Shown here piece after piece: positions 18,185 to 26,033 of a DNA stretch of 64,000 bases (position 1 is the stretch's first letter; each line of letters starts with the position of its first letter). The position numbers and the translations under genes are program-made. Source of the DNA: an uncultured Candidatus Binatia bacterium (GTDB taxonomy: Bacteria; Desulfobacterota; Binatia; UBA9968; JAJDTQ01); contig OY282432.1 of NCBI GenBank assembly GCA_958295985.1, positions 3,133,001-3,197,000 on the forward strand. The letters are read 5' to 3'. The notes below the pieces were generated by a model. The model worked only from the letters and a program-made list of their open reading frames with translations. It was not told where the DNA came from and did not search any database.

Positions 18185-19044
18185 CCCAGCCGCAGCAGCA
18201 CCATGCCCGCCATGATGGTCAGGCTCCCGGGCAGGATCGTACGCACCCGGGCGCGCTCGTGGAACACCAGATAACCCGCGGCCAGGGCGAAGAGGATCTC
18301 GGTTTGCTTGACCGCTTCAACATAGGAGGTGAGGGTCAACTCGTAGGCCAGGCTGTGGCAGACGCTGGTGAGGGAAGCCCATAGCCCCATGGCCATGAAC
18401 GTATTCCCATGACGCGGAACGGCGCGGAAGTGTTTGCGGGAACGGTGCAGCGCCAGGGGAAGCACCATGAGGGAGGCAGCGAGGTAGCCCGCCAGGTTGG
18501 CGAAGTAGACGTCGGACTGGAGGATCAGTAGCTTGACCAGCACGACCGACGGCGCGTAGAAGAAGGCCGCTGCCAAGGTGTACCGCAGGCCCCGGTCGAC
18601 CAGCAGCTCGCGTAGCGGGGCCCAGATCGAGAGGCGGGCCTTCTGCACGTTGAGGAGGTAGACGCCCGCGGCGCTCAGCAGCACGCCCGCCAGCCCGGCT
18701 GCCGAGGGTATCTCGTGCAGGGTCAGGTAGGCGAAGAGCACCAGGAACAGCAGGCTGAGCTTCCACAGCGACGTGACGATGGCGATGCCGGACAGCTTGA
18801 GGGCCTTGGAGAGGCTGAGGGTGGCGATGGACTGGGTCACGCCGAAAGCGACGACGCAGGGCCAGAACCCGTCCTTCAACTCGGGCATCCCGTGCCAGGC
18901 CGAGGCCACGGCCACGAACGGCAGCAAAAACGTGAACCGCCCCCAGACGTTGATGATATCGTCGAGCTCGTGTCCCAGACGCTTCATGGAGATGTTCCGA
19001 AGCACCTGGAACAAGGCGGAGAGAAGCGCCAGTACGAACCACAT
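18181..19044 (-). CDS. EamA/DMT family transporter 1
   Basis: 287 residues composed almost wholly of about ten hydrophobic helices in two EamA halves (roughly 1-140 and 150-287), as in drug/metabolite exporters such as RhaT or YdcZ relatives. The end VFHERARVRTILPGSLTIMAGMVLLRLG is typical of the last helix pair. It sits in the inner membrane. The stop overlaps maf convergently. Substrate unknown; the small-molecule catabolism neighbourhood makes metabolite export plausible. Confidence 0.88.
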   Translation of the reverse strand: MWFVLALLSALFQVLRNISMKRLGHELDDIINVWGRFTFLLPFVAVASAWHGMPELKDGFWPCVVAFGVTQSIATLSLSKALKLSGIAIVTSLWKLSLLFLVLFAYLTLHEIPSAAGLAGVLLSAAGVYLLNVQKARLSIWAPLRELLVDRGLRYTLAAAFFYAPSVVLVKLLILQSDVYFANLAGYLAASLMVLPLALHRSRKHFRAVPRHGNTFMAMGLWASLTSVCHSLAYELTLTSYVEAVKQTEILFALAAGYLVFHERARVRTILPGSLTIMAGMVLLRLG

Positions 19045-19127
19045 GAGCAGGACAGGCTAGCGGCTAAGTGGCGCGAATGCGAATGCGGCCGCGGGCCGTG
19101 TTGCAGGCCCCGTCCCTTCCTCCCCCG

Positions 19128-19153
19128 GATTCCGGGTCAAGCCCGGAATGACG
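19128..19153. repeat. Family R2 palindromic repeat (copy a)
   Basis: Perfect 8-bp arms ATTCCGGG / CCCGGAAT around TCAAG, within the GGATTCC...GGAATGACG pattern known as an abundant intergenic repeat in many bacteria. It is located upstream of the isochorismatase-like gene. Confidence 0.75.
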
Positions 19154-19258
19154 ATTTTGGGGGTTGGGCGCGTGCGTGCGCGACCGGGGCGAAAGGTTTG
19201 ACACCGGGGTTCGTGAAGGGCTATCACGTGTTCATCAAACTCGAAAGGGAGGCCGCCG

Positions 19259-19963
19259 ATGGTTGACAAATTCGAAGATCATTGCTGGCAGGACATCATC
19301 AGCCAGGAGATCATGGACATCTACCAACCCTACCGCAGGGACATCTACGTCGGCGAGCGGCCGGCGCTCCTGGCCATCGACCTCTACAACCTCGCTTACC
19401 GGGGCGGCCCCAAGCCGGTGCACGAGGTGGTCAAGGAGTTCAAGAGCGCCTGCGGCGTGCATGCCTACGACGCCATCGAGCCTACCAAAGAGCTCTTCGC
19501 ACTGGCCCGCGCCCAGGGGCTGCCGGTCTTCTACACCACGAGCGAGACGCGGAAAGAGGTGCAACCCGCTTCCGTACACGCCACCAACCGGCAGATATCG
19601 CGCATGGACGAGGACGACTACGAGATCTACAAGGAATTCGCGCCCGAGCCCGACGACATCGTCATCTACAAGGAGCGGGCCAGCGGCTTTTACGGTACGC
19701 CGCTCATCGCCCATCTCACCAGACTCGGCATCAGCTCACTGATCGTGTGCGGCGAAAGTACCAGCGGTTGCGTCCGGGCCAGCGTGGTGGACGCCTACTC
19801 CAACGGCTACCACGTCTCCATCGTCGAGGAATGCGTCTTCGACCGCAGCATCACGTCTCACAAGGTGAACCTGTTCGACCTGCACCACAAATACGCCGAC
19901 GTCATGAAGCTGGCGGAGGTCAAGCAGCACTTCAACCAGCAGCCCCTCAAGAAGGCGGTGTAG
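19259..19963 (+). CDS. Isochorismatase family cysteine hydrolase
   Basis: 234 residues. AAAGGGAGG precedes ATG 19259. The Asp-Lys-Cys triad is visible: LLAIDLYNLAY (Asp, near residue 40), YKERASGFYGTPL (Lys, near 139) and GESTSGCVRASVVDA (Cys, near 171). The family includes N-carbamoylsarcosine and related amidases, nicotinamidases and isochorismatases; the GESTSGCVR loop resembles the N-carbamoylsarcosine amidase branch more than nicotinamidase. Cytoplasmic. It is divergent from EamA 1 and convergent with the amidohydrolase cluster; a strong hairpin follows its stop. Confidence 0.92.
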   Translation: MVDKFEDHCWQDIISQEIMDIYQPYRRDIYVGERPALLAIDLYNLAYRGGPKPVHEVVKEFKSACGVHAYDAIEPTKELFALARAQGLPVFYTTSETRKEVQPASVHATNRQISRMDEDDYEIYKEFAPEPDDIVIYKERASGFYGTPLIAHLTRLGISSLIVCGESTSGCVRASVVDAYSNGYHVSIVEECVFDRSITSHKVNLFDLHHKYADVMKLAEVKQHFNQQPLKKAV

Positions 19964-19987
19964 GCGAACGCCACCGCCGGCCGGAAT

Positions 19988-20031
19988 ACGGAGAGGGGCG
20001 CGGGAACCGTCTTTCCCGCGCCCCTCTCCGT
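19988..20031. terminator. Perfect 19-bp stem-loop between convergent genes
   Basis: Arms at 19988-20006 and 20013-20031 (ACGGAGAGGGGCGCGGGAA and its exact complement) with a 6-base loop, 24 bp after the isochorismatase-like stop. No long U-run follows on either side, so this is probably a bidirectional transcription stop or mRNA-stabilising hairpin rather than a textbook intrinsic terminator. Confidence 0.65.
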
Positions 20032-20224
20032 CAATCCCATCCTGCCGCCGAACCGGACGATGATCCATCCGGCCACCACCAGGAACACCGGAACGACGAC
20101 GAGCCAAGCCACCGTCCCAGGGTAAGCCAGCCGAAGACCTCCCGTTCGTTTGCCCGCATGTCCGAACCACCCAAGCCTGGAAGCGAGACGCCCCTGCCCC
20201 CCCTTGTGTCCTGTCCGGTACCCC

Positions 20225-21352
20225 CTATTGCAGACTGTAGAGTCTCGCGCTGTTGTCCCAGAAGATCTTGCGCTTCGACGATCCGCGGAGCCCGTCGATC
20301 TTGAGGAAGCTGTCCACCGCTTCCGGCCACCGCGAATCGGAGTGGGGGTAATCCGTCGAGATCACGATGTTGTCGTCCCCGATCCTGCCGACCACATCCG
20401 CCACCAGATCCTCCTCCACGTCCGTGGCGATGTAGCATTGGCGTAGGAAGTACTCGCTGGGATTCAGCGAAAGCGGCGTGTCGCACAGGTCCTTGCGCAA
20501 CTCCCAGCGCTCGTCGAGCCGGTAGAGGACCCACGGCAGCCAACTGCAGTTGCCCTCCAGAAAGGCCACCCTCAAGCGCGGAAACCGCTCCAGCACGCCA
20601 CCGCCGCAGAAACTGCCCACCGCCAGCATGAGCTCGACGGGATTGCGATAGGCGTTGACCAGGATGCCTTCGTTGGGCAGACCCTTGAAGCGCTGGGCCA
20701 CCTGGTCCATCCCGGGGTTGGCCGCCGGGTGAAAGCAGATGGGAACGTCCAGACGCTCCGCCTCGCGCCACAGCGGGTCGAAGCAGCGCTCGTGGATGTG
20801 GCGGCCGTTGGCCGGCTCGGGCACCAGGCACAGGCCGATGGCGCCGAGCTCGGTGACCGCGCGACGGGTCTCGTCCACGGCCATGTCGACATCATGGAGG
20901 GTGATCAGCGCTGAGGGCTTGAGCCTCTCGGTGTTCTCCTTGCAGAAGTCCGCCACCCACTCGTTCCAGGCGCGGCACAGGGCGTTGGCGTACTCCGGCT
21001 CCAGACGGTCGTCGCAGTGGAGCGGGAAGGTGCGGAACAGCACCGCCACGTCCAGACCTTCCACCTCCATGGCCTCCACCTGCGACACGGCATCGTAGTT
21101 TCTTGCCAAAGGCCTGGTGTAGCGATGCGCTACCTTGTCCTCGCCCGGGGTCACGTTGGGTTGCGCCGTAAGCCCGGACTCCCGCACCTGCGCACCGTCG
21201 CCGAACTTGAACTTGACCTGACCATGGCGCTTCCTCGGCTCCCCTCTGGGGATCCGGTCGCCCCATTTGGGGTCCATGTAGTTGAGATAGAGATCATGCG
21301 GCTCGAAGACGTGCATGTCGCTATCGAAGATCTTGAAGCCGTTTCGCGCCAT
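20225..21352 (-). CDS. Amidohydrolase family 2 protein (A1)
   Basis: 375 residues from ATG 21352, chosen because AAAGGAG lies 9 bases upstream; the frame reaches 21385. ACMSD/gamma-resorcylate decarboxylase superfamily: a metal-dependent TIM barrel. Metal ligand candidates are Asp/His in FDSDMH (residues 9-14), His in CFHPAANP and Asp in STDYPHSDS near 334. The C-terminal signature KIFWDNSARLYSL is shared by most paralogues here. It is the closest relative of A5 (29429) and A6 (33162), sharing LYLNYMDPKWGDRIPRG and ROADVE-like barrel segments such as VAFLEGNCSWLPW. Reaction (decarboxylation or hydrolysis) and substrate unknown. Confidence 0.93.
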   Translation of the reverse strand: MARNGFKIFDSDMHVFEPHDLYLNYMDPKWGDRIPRGEPRKRHGQVKFKFGDGAQVRESGLTAQPNVTPGEDKVAHRYTRPLARNYDAVSQVEAMEVEGLDVAVLFRTFPLHCDDRLEPEYANALCRAWNEWVADFCKENTERLKPSALITLHDVDMAVDETRRAVTELGAIGLCLVPEPANGRHIHERCFDPLWREAERLDVPICFHPAANPGMDQVAQRFKGLPNEGILVNAYRNPVELMLAVGSFCGGGVLERFPRLRVAFLEGNCSWLPWVLYRLDERWELRKDLCDTPLSLNPSEYFLRQCYIATDVEEDLVADVVGRIGDDNIVISTDYPHSDSRWPEAVDSFLKIDGLRGSSKRKIFWDNSARLYSLQ

Positions 21353-21406
21353 GGTCGGGACTCCTTTGCCTCGCGCCCGCGCCACCGTGGCCCGGGACGG
21401 TTTCCG

Positions 21407-21559
21407 CTAGTGTCCGGTGAGGATCTTCCGTGCCGCCTTGCGCCACTTCTTGAGATCCTTGGCCTCTTCCATGGCAGGCGCGTTCCAGATCAGCTTGACT
21501 CCGGCTCCGCGCACCCTTTTGGCGGCGTCGGTCTGGGCGCTGGGACCCAACCGGCGCAT
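21407..21559 (-). CDS. 50-residue ORF of unknown function, possibly a gene remnant
   Basis: Reading from ATG 21559 gives about 50 residues ending VKLIWNAPAMEEAKDLKK and then WRKAARKILTGH before TAG. The composition is natural-looking (amphipathic, charged) and unlike a random shadow, but the start lies directly after an in-frame TGA and no ribosome site is evident. It may be the C-terminal scrap of a lost gene between the CoA transferase and amidohydrolase A1. Not recognised. Confidence 0.3.
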   Translation of the reverse strand: MRRLGPSAQTDAAKRVRGAGVKLIWNAPAMEEAKDLKKWRKAARKILTGH

Positions 21560-21617
21560 ACCACATCACGAAAAATCCGGTCAAGCGATCCGCGGCAGCC
21601 GTCCAGCCCCCGCGTCG

Positions 21618-22808
21618 CTAGATCGTTCCTGCTTCGGCGAGTTGGTCGATCCGTTCCTGGCTCAGCCCCAGTTCCCGGAGGATCTCGGCGGTGTGCTCGC
21701 CCAACTCCGGCGGCAAGGCCGAGACCTGGAACGGCGTATCGCTCAGGTTGACGCCGCTCCTGACCGTGTGAATGGTACCGTGTTTCGGATGTTCCAGCTC
21801 CATGATCCGGTCCAGGTGCTTCACCTGAGGGTCGTCGAATACCTCGTCGAGCCGGTTGATGGGAGCGTTGGCCACATCGTGTGCGCTCAGCGCCTCCAGC
21901 CAGTGCTGCCTGGGCCGGGTCTCGACGATGTCCTGCAGCAGGGCCTTGAGGGCGTCGTAGTTCGCCAAACGGTCCTCACGATCCCGGAACCGGGGGTCGT
22001 CCGCCAATTCTGGATGCTCGATGGCCTGGGCGAGGCTCACGAAGAACTTGTTCAGGTGCGAGAGGTGGATGACGAACGGCAGTCCGTCCCCCGCCAGCAG
22101 CGCGTAGACCCCGGCGGAGCGCCCTCGGCTCTCCACGTCCGGAACGTCCCCGGTGGCGAAATACTGAAGGATGCTGCGGCCGATGAACGCCATGGAGGCC
22201 TCCATGAGGGAAGTCTCCACCTTCTGGCCCTTGCCGCTTCTCTCCCGGGCCATCAACGCCGTGAGGATGCCGTAGCAGGCGAACATGCCCCCCAGGTGGT
22301 CCGAGAAGGCCAGGCCCGGCGGCCGAGGCGTGTTGGGATCGATGATCTGACTCAAGAGGCCGGTGAGGCACTGTCCGAGGGTATCGAAGCCCGGTCGTTC
22401 GCGGTAAGGCCCGGTCTGCCCGAACGCCGATATGCCGCAGTAGACAAGACGCGGGTTGAGGTCCCTGAGCCGCTCGTAACCGAGCTCCAGCCGGTCCATC
22501 ACTCCCGGCCGGAAATTCTCCACCACGACGTCCACCTCCGCCGCCATCCGGAGAAAGAGAGCCTTGCCTTCCGGATCACGCAGGTTCAGGGTCATGCTCC
22601 GCTTGTTGCGGTTGTAACTGCGGAACAGCGGACTGTACATGCGCGGCTCCTGCCCCCACTTGCGAAAGGGATCGCCGCCGTTCGTGTTCTCGATCTTCAC
22701 CACCGCAGCTCCCATGTCCGCCAGCAACATGGCCGCGAACGGGCCGGCGATGTAATTGCTGAGATCGAGAATCCTGATGCCGTCGAGAGCTTGTGTCATG
22801 GGTTCCAT
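21618..22808 (-). CDS. CaiB/BaiF family (class III) CoA transferase
   Basis: 396 residues. Family features: N-terminal LDGIRILDLSNYIAGPFAAMLLADMGAAVVKIE, VENFRPGVMDRLELGYE, CGISAFGQTGPYRERPGFD, and FSDHLGGMFACYGILTAL, whose Asp matches the position of the catalytic Asp that carries the acyl anhydride. It ends ...EILRELGLSQERIDQL, normal for the family. It moves CoA between carboxylic acids in the cytoplasm, activating a substrate for further breakdown. It is divergent from A2, with a near-palindrome between them. Confidence 0.95.
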   Translation of the reverse strand: MEPMTQALDGIRILDLSNYIAGPFAAMLLADMGAAVVKIENTNGGDPFRKWGQEPRMYSPLFRSYNRNKRSMTLNLRDPEGKALFLRMAAEVDVVVENFRPGVMDRLELGYERLRDLNPRLVYCGISAFGQTGPYRERPGFDTLGQCLTGLLSQIIDPNTPRPPGLAFSDHLGGMFACYGILTALMARERSGKGQKVETSLMEASMAFIGRSILQYFATGDVPDVESRGRSAGVYALLAGDGLPFVIHLSHLNKFFVSLAQAIEHPELADDPRFRDREDRLANYDALKALLQDIVETRPRQHWLEALSAHDVANAPINRLDEVFDDPQVKHLDRIMELEHPKHGTIHTVRSGVNLSDTPFQVSALPPELGEHTAEILRELGLSQERIDQLAEAGTI

Positions 22809-22843
22809 CCTCCTTCATTGTTTATAGGAACCCTACGATAGGC

Positions 22844-22864
22844 GAGTCAAAGGCGCCTTGACTC
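22844..22864. promoter_or_regulatory. Near-perfect palindrome between divergent CoA transferase and A2
   Basis: GAGTCAA-N7-TTGACTC, with the centre AGGCGCC itself almost symmetrical, lies 36 bp from the CoA transferase start and 60 bp from the A2 start. It is a candidate operator controlling both divergent genes. Confidence 0.4.
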
Positions 22865-22923
22865 ACGAGACTACCGAAGGTATTCGGGTTGAGCAGCCGA
22901 AGGCCTCGGGAAGGGAGATTGCG

Positions 22924-24060
22924 ATGAAGAACGGACTCAAGATCATCGACTCCGACATGCACATCATGGAGCCGCCGGACCTTTGGGAGAACTATGTCGA
23001 CACGCCGTTCAGGCAGCACGCGCCGCGTGTCGTCAACGTTCCGAGCCGGGGCGACTTCAATCTGCTCCTGCTCGACGGCAAGGAACCCCGCGCCAAGAGC
23101 CCGTCGCTGGCCAACGACGCGCGCATGATCGGCAAGCGGCGCCAGTCCACGCGCGAGGACGTGATCAGCTTCGCACGCGCCCAGGGCTTCAACGCCAAAT
23201 CCCAGATCGAGGCCATGGACATCGAGGGCCTGGACGTGGCGGTGCTGTTCCCCACCGCCTGTCTGCACATCATGACCGTGCCGGACATGGACCCGCTGCT
23301 GGCGGAGGCCATTTGCCGGGCCTACAACAACTGGCTCTACGACTTCTGCCAGGAGGACCCCGCACGGCTCAAGGGCGCCGCCATGCTGCCGCCCCACGAC
23401 GTCTCCCTGGCCATTCGGGAAGCCCGGCGCGCGGTGCAGGAGTTGGGCTTCGTCACCGCCTTCCTGCGGGCTACGCCCCTTCCCGGCGACACCTGGTTCG
23501 GCCTCTACTGGGAACCGCTGTGGGCAGAGATGGAGGAACTGGGGATGCCCGTGGGCTTCCACGAGTGCACCAACTCCGGCTACTACCCCCACATCGAGCG
23601 CTTCGGCCAGAACAACCGCCTCATGCGCCACATCTGCAGCCACGTCACCGGCCAGATGGTCACCATGGTGGACATCATCGTGGGCGGCGTGCTGGAACGC
23701 TTTCCGGAGCTCAAGGTGGCGTTTCTCGAATGCAACTGCGGCTGGGCGCCGGCCTGGCTGAGCCGCATGGACACCCACTGGAGCCAGTTGGGCGCCGCGG
23801 ACGCCCCCATGCTCACCATGAAGCCCAGCGAGTACTTCAAGCGCCAGTGCGTCATCGGATGCGAGGGCGAAGAGCGCGAGGTCGGCGCGGTCATCCAGTT
23901 GATGGGCGACGACAACATCGTCTTCTCAACCGACTATCCCCACAGCGATTCGGAGTTCCCCCACGCGGTGGACGCCTTCATGCAACAGGAGCTGCCGGTG
24001 GAGAATGCGCGCAAGATCCTGTGGGACAACTGCGTCAAGTTCTACGGCATCGAAGCGTAG
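22924..24060 (+). CDS. Amidohydrolase family 2 protein (A2)
   Basis: 378 residues; ATG 22924 preceded by AAGGGAG. An in-frame extension to 22858 lacks a ribosome site. Putative metal ligands: IDSDMH (8-13), GFHECTNS, and Asp in STDYPHSDSEF near 336. It shares with A3 the opening MK-GLKI-DSDMH--EP-DLW and the segment SH-MSN/TGQMV-MVDII-GGVLER-P-LKVAFLEC, placing both in one subgroup separate from A1/A5/A6. It is transcribed away from the CoA transferase, so a CoA-ester or acid intermediate may be its substrate; this is inference. Confidence 0.93.
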   Translation: MKNGLKIIDSDMHIMEPPDLWENYVDTPFRQHAPRVVNVPSRGDFNLLLLDGKEPRAKSPSLANDARMIGKRRQSTREDVISFARAQGFNAKSQIEAMDIEGLDVAVLFPTACLHIMTVPDMDPLLAEAICRAYNNWLYDFCQEDPARLKGAAMLPPHDVSLAIREARRAVQELGFVTAFLRATPLPGDTWFGLYWEPLWAEMEELGMPVGFHECTNSGYYPHIERFGQNNRLMRHICSHVTGQMVTMVDIIVGGVLERFPELKVAFLECNCGWAPAWLSRMDTHWSQLGAADAPMLTMKPSEYFKRQCVIGCEGEEREVGAVIQLMGDDNIVFSTDYPHSDSEFPHAVDAFMQQELPVENARKILWDNCVKFYGIEA

Positions 24061-24153
24061 GCCCGGAGGCCGGTCATCCGACCATGCGTCGAGCAGGATA
24101 TCGCGCGCACTCTGCGTACTGTCCAGGAATCTTCGACAGGCACAAGGCGAGCC

Positions 24154-24480
24154 CTACGCCTGCAGCAAGCGTCGCTCCAGCAAAGCCTGCATGTCACGCC
24201 GCCGATCGGCAATGACCAGCACGTTCACGTTGTTCTCGGTCACCCGGTAGATGATCCGGTAGAGCTTGAAGAAAACTTCACGGTACTCTCGAATTCCGAT
24301 ATCCAGCAATTCGTTCGGATGACGTCCGCGCTGGAGTTGTTCGGAAAGGCTGCTGAAAGCCTTTTCAATTCGCTTCAGCACATCATCGGCACGACCCGGT
24401 GAATCATGCCGATCGATGTCATTGCAGATCTCCTCCAGGTCACGCGCCGCATCATCGCTCAACCGCACCAGGAAGGGCAT
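24154..24480 (-). CDS. RelE/ParE family toxin
   Basis: 108 residues. MPFLVRLSDDAARDLEEICNDI is the typical ParE/RelE opening, followed by helices around SLSEQLQRGRHPNELLDIGIREYREVFFK and the core strands YRIIYRVTENNVNVLVIADRRRDMQALLERRLLQ. The ATG overlaps the antitoxin stop in TAATG, so translation is coupled. RelE members cleave mRNA on the ribosome and ParE members poison gyrase; the sequence alone does not decide between them. Cytoplasmic, acting with the Phd/YefM partner. Confidence 0.9.
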   Translation of the reverse strand: MPFLVRLSDDAARDLEEICNDIDRHDSPGRADDVLKRIEKAFSSLSEQLQRGRHPNELLDIGIREYREVFFKLYRIIYRVTENNVNVLVIADRRRDMQALLERRLLQA

Positions 24481-24755
24481 TAGCGGGCCTGCCGGCGCTC
24501 CCGAAGCCGCGCGATGACCTCGGCGGCGGACTGCATCCGACCCGATTCGACCTGAGCGTTTCCCATTGCGAGAATCTTGAGCAGGGCAACTGTCTCCTGC
24601 GTCTGCTCATAGCTGTCGATGTCCTGCACGACCACCTTGGCTTCACCGTTCTGGGTGATGATCAGGGGTTCCCGTCGGTCTCCGAGCGTGCGAATGATCT
24701 CGGCAGCGTGAGCCTTGAGGTAGCTGATGGGCTTGATCTGGCTGGATAGTTTCAT
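24480..24755 (-). CDS. Phd/YefM family antitoxin
   Basis: 91 residues from ATG 24755, with GGAGG 6 bases upstream; the open frame to 24791 is not used. MKLSSQIKPISYLKAHAAEIIRTL and PLIITQNGEAKVVVQDIDSYEQTQETVALLK are diagnostic of the Phd/YefM fold. It binds and neutralises the toxin and represses its own operon. The promoter upstream overlaps a perfect palindrome (24771-24788), a likely binding site for this protein. Confidence 0.92.
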   Translation of the reverse strand: MKLSSQIKPISYLKAHAAEIIRTLGDRREPLIITQNGEAKVVVQDIDSYEQTQETVALLKILAMGNAQVESGRMQSAAEVIARLRERRQAR

Positions 24756-24770
24756 GGGTCGCCTCCACGT

Positions 24771-24807
24771 CAGACTAAATATAGTCTGCAAACGGGTCCA
24801 ATGGCAA
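24771..24807 (-). promoter_or_regulatory. Toxin-antitoxin promoter with embedded operator
   Basis: On the minus strand a -35 box TTGCCA (24807-24802) and -10 box TATATT (24783-24778) are 18 bases apart. The -10 sits inside the perfect palindrome CAGACTA-AATA-TAGTCTG (24771-24788), 16 bp before the antitoxin start. This is the expected layout for autorepression by a Phd/YefM dimer. Confidence 0.7.
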
Positions 24808-24834
24808 GAGTCCCATGAATGCCGATCAGCAGGG

Positions 24835-24890
24835 GTTGAGTGGGAGGAATCGAACCTGCGACTTTCAGGCTGTGAGCCTGCATCCTCCCA
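24835..24890 (-). pseudogene. tRNA-like remnant (3' half, Val CAC-like)
   Basis: Read on the minus strand, an anticodon-arm-like stem-loop CAGG-CTCACAG-CCTG (anticodon position 24874-24872 = CAC) is followed by a variable region and a T-arm with GCAGGTTCGATTCC. No D-arm or proper acceptor 5' strand is present. TGGGAGGA (24841-24848) and TCCTCCCA (24883-24890) form an 8-bp closing helix. It lies immediately after the stop of A3 and downstream of a toxin-antitoxin pair, as expected of a recombination scar at a tRNA. A functional tRNA is unlikely. Confidence 0.5.
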
Positions 24891-25997
24891 TTAAAGATCA
24901 TACAGCCGGGCGCAGTTATCCCAAAGGATCTTCCGCTTGGTTTCCCTGGAGACGCCTTCGACCTCCAGGAACTCTTCCACGGCGTGGGGAAAGTCCGAGT
25001 CCCCGTGGGGGTAATCCGTCGAGTAGACGATGTTGTCGTCGCCGATGAGCTCGGCGACCATGGGCAGCTCCTTTTCCGACTCGGTGGATATCCAGCATTG
25101 CCGCTTGAAGAACTCGCTGGGCTTCAGCTCCGAGATGTTGGGGTTCCGGGCCTTGGCCACGGCGCCGTCCATGCGGTGCAGCATGAACGAGACCCAACCG
25201 CAGTAGCATTCGAGGAAAGCCACCTTCAGCTTGGGGTGGCGCTCCAGCACTCCACCGCCGATGATGTCGATCATGGCCATCATGTTGGACATGGGGTGCT
25301 CGCAGATGTGCCGCAGCAGCAGGTCGTCGCCGAACACGTCGCCCATCTGCCGGACCTCGCCGGCGGAAGCGGCGGAATGAAAGCCCATGGGGATTCCCAA
25401 CTCCTCCAGAGTGGACCACAGGACATCGTAGTAGCGGGAATGCCAAGGCAGGGACCGGAGCGGCTCCGGGCGCGCGAACACGGCCACGAAGCCCAGATCC
25501 TCCACCGCCCGCCGGGCCTCCCTGGCAGCCTCGGTGACGTCGTGGAGGGAGATCATGGCCGCGCCCTTCATCCGGCGGGGGTCGGTCCGGCAGAAGTCGT
25601 GGAGCCAGTTGTTGTAGGCCCGGGCCACCGCGGCGCCGAGCTTGGGTTCCATGTCGTCGCGCATCATGACCCCCAGGCCGATGGACGGATACATGACGGC
25701 CAGGTCGAGTCCCTCCTTCTCCATGGCATCAAGCTGCGACACGCCGTCGAAGCCCCGTGCCCGGGCGTCCGCGATCTCCGAGTCGATGCGCGTGGCGTCG
25801 AAGATGCCGCCGCGGTAGGCCGGCGGGTAGCCCTTGAGGATCTTGCCGTCGACCATGACCATGGCCGAGCTGCGGGTGGTGGTGCTCAGGATCCTGGGCC
25901 CCCGGTCGCGCCACTCGGGCTCCATGTACTTCTCCCACAGGTCCGCGGGCTCGCGCACGTGCATGTCCGAGTCCATGATCTTCAATCCGTCTTTCAT
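24891..25997 (-). CDS. Amidohydrolase family 2 protein (A3)
   Basis: 368 residues from ATG 25997 (GGGGAGAGGAC just upstream; the frame opens at 26027). Putative ligands: MDSDMH (8-13), GFHSAASAGE, and Asp in STDYPHGDSDF near 328. The C-terminus KILWDNCARLYDL is the paralogue signature. Subgroup with A2 by the shared opening and by MIDIIGGGVLERHPKLKVAFLECYCGW. It lies 36 bp downstream of A4 on the same strand, so A4-A3 form an operon, probably preceded by the epimerase at 27564. Its stop abuts the tRNA-like remnant. Confidence 0.93.
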   Translation of the reverse strand: MKDGLKIMDSDMHVREPADLWEKYMEPEWRDRGPRILSTTTRSSAMVMVDGKILKGYPPAYRGGIFDATRIDSEIADARARGFDGVSQLDAMEKEGLDLAVMYPSIGLGVMMRDDMEPKLGAAVARAYNNWLHDFCRTDPRRMKGAAMISLHDVTEAAREARRAVEDLGFVAVFARPEPLRSLPWHSRYYDVLWSTLEELGIPMGFHSAASAGEVRQMGDVFGDDLLLRHICEHPMSNMMAMIDIIGGGVLERHPKLKVAFLECYCGWVSFMLHRMDGAVAKARNPNISELKPSEFFKRQCWISTESEKELPMVAELIGDDNIVYSTDYPHGDSDFPHAVEEFLEVEGVSRETKRKILWDNCARLYDL

Positions 25998-26033
25998 GTC
26001 CTCTCCCCTGCTTGCATCGGTTGTCAAAGCGAC

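Noticed and set aside
19259-19963. Nicotinamidase
   Set aside because: The triad is present, but the metal-site His residues of nicotinamidases are not seen, so only the broader isochorismatase family is claimed.
24841-24890. Functional tRNA-Val
   Set aside because: No D-arm and no acceptor pairing in normal positions; only a 3' half is recognisable.
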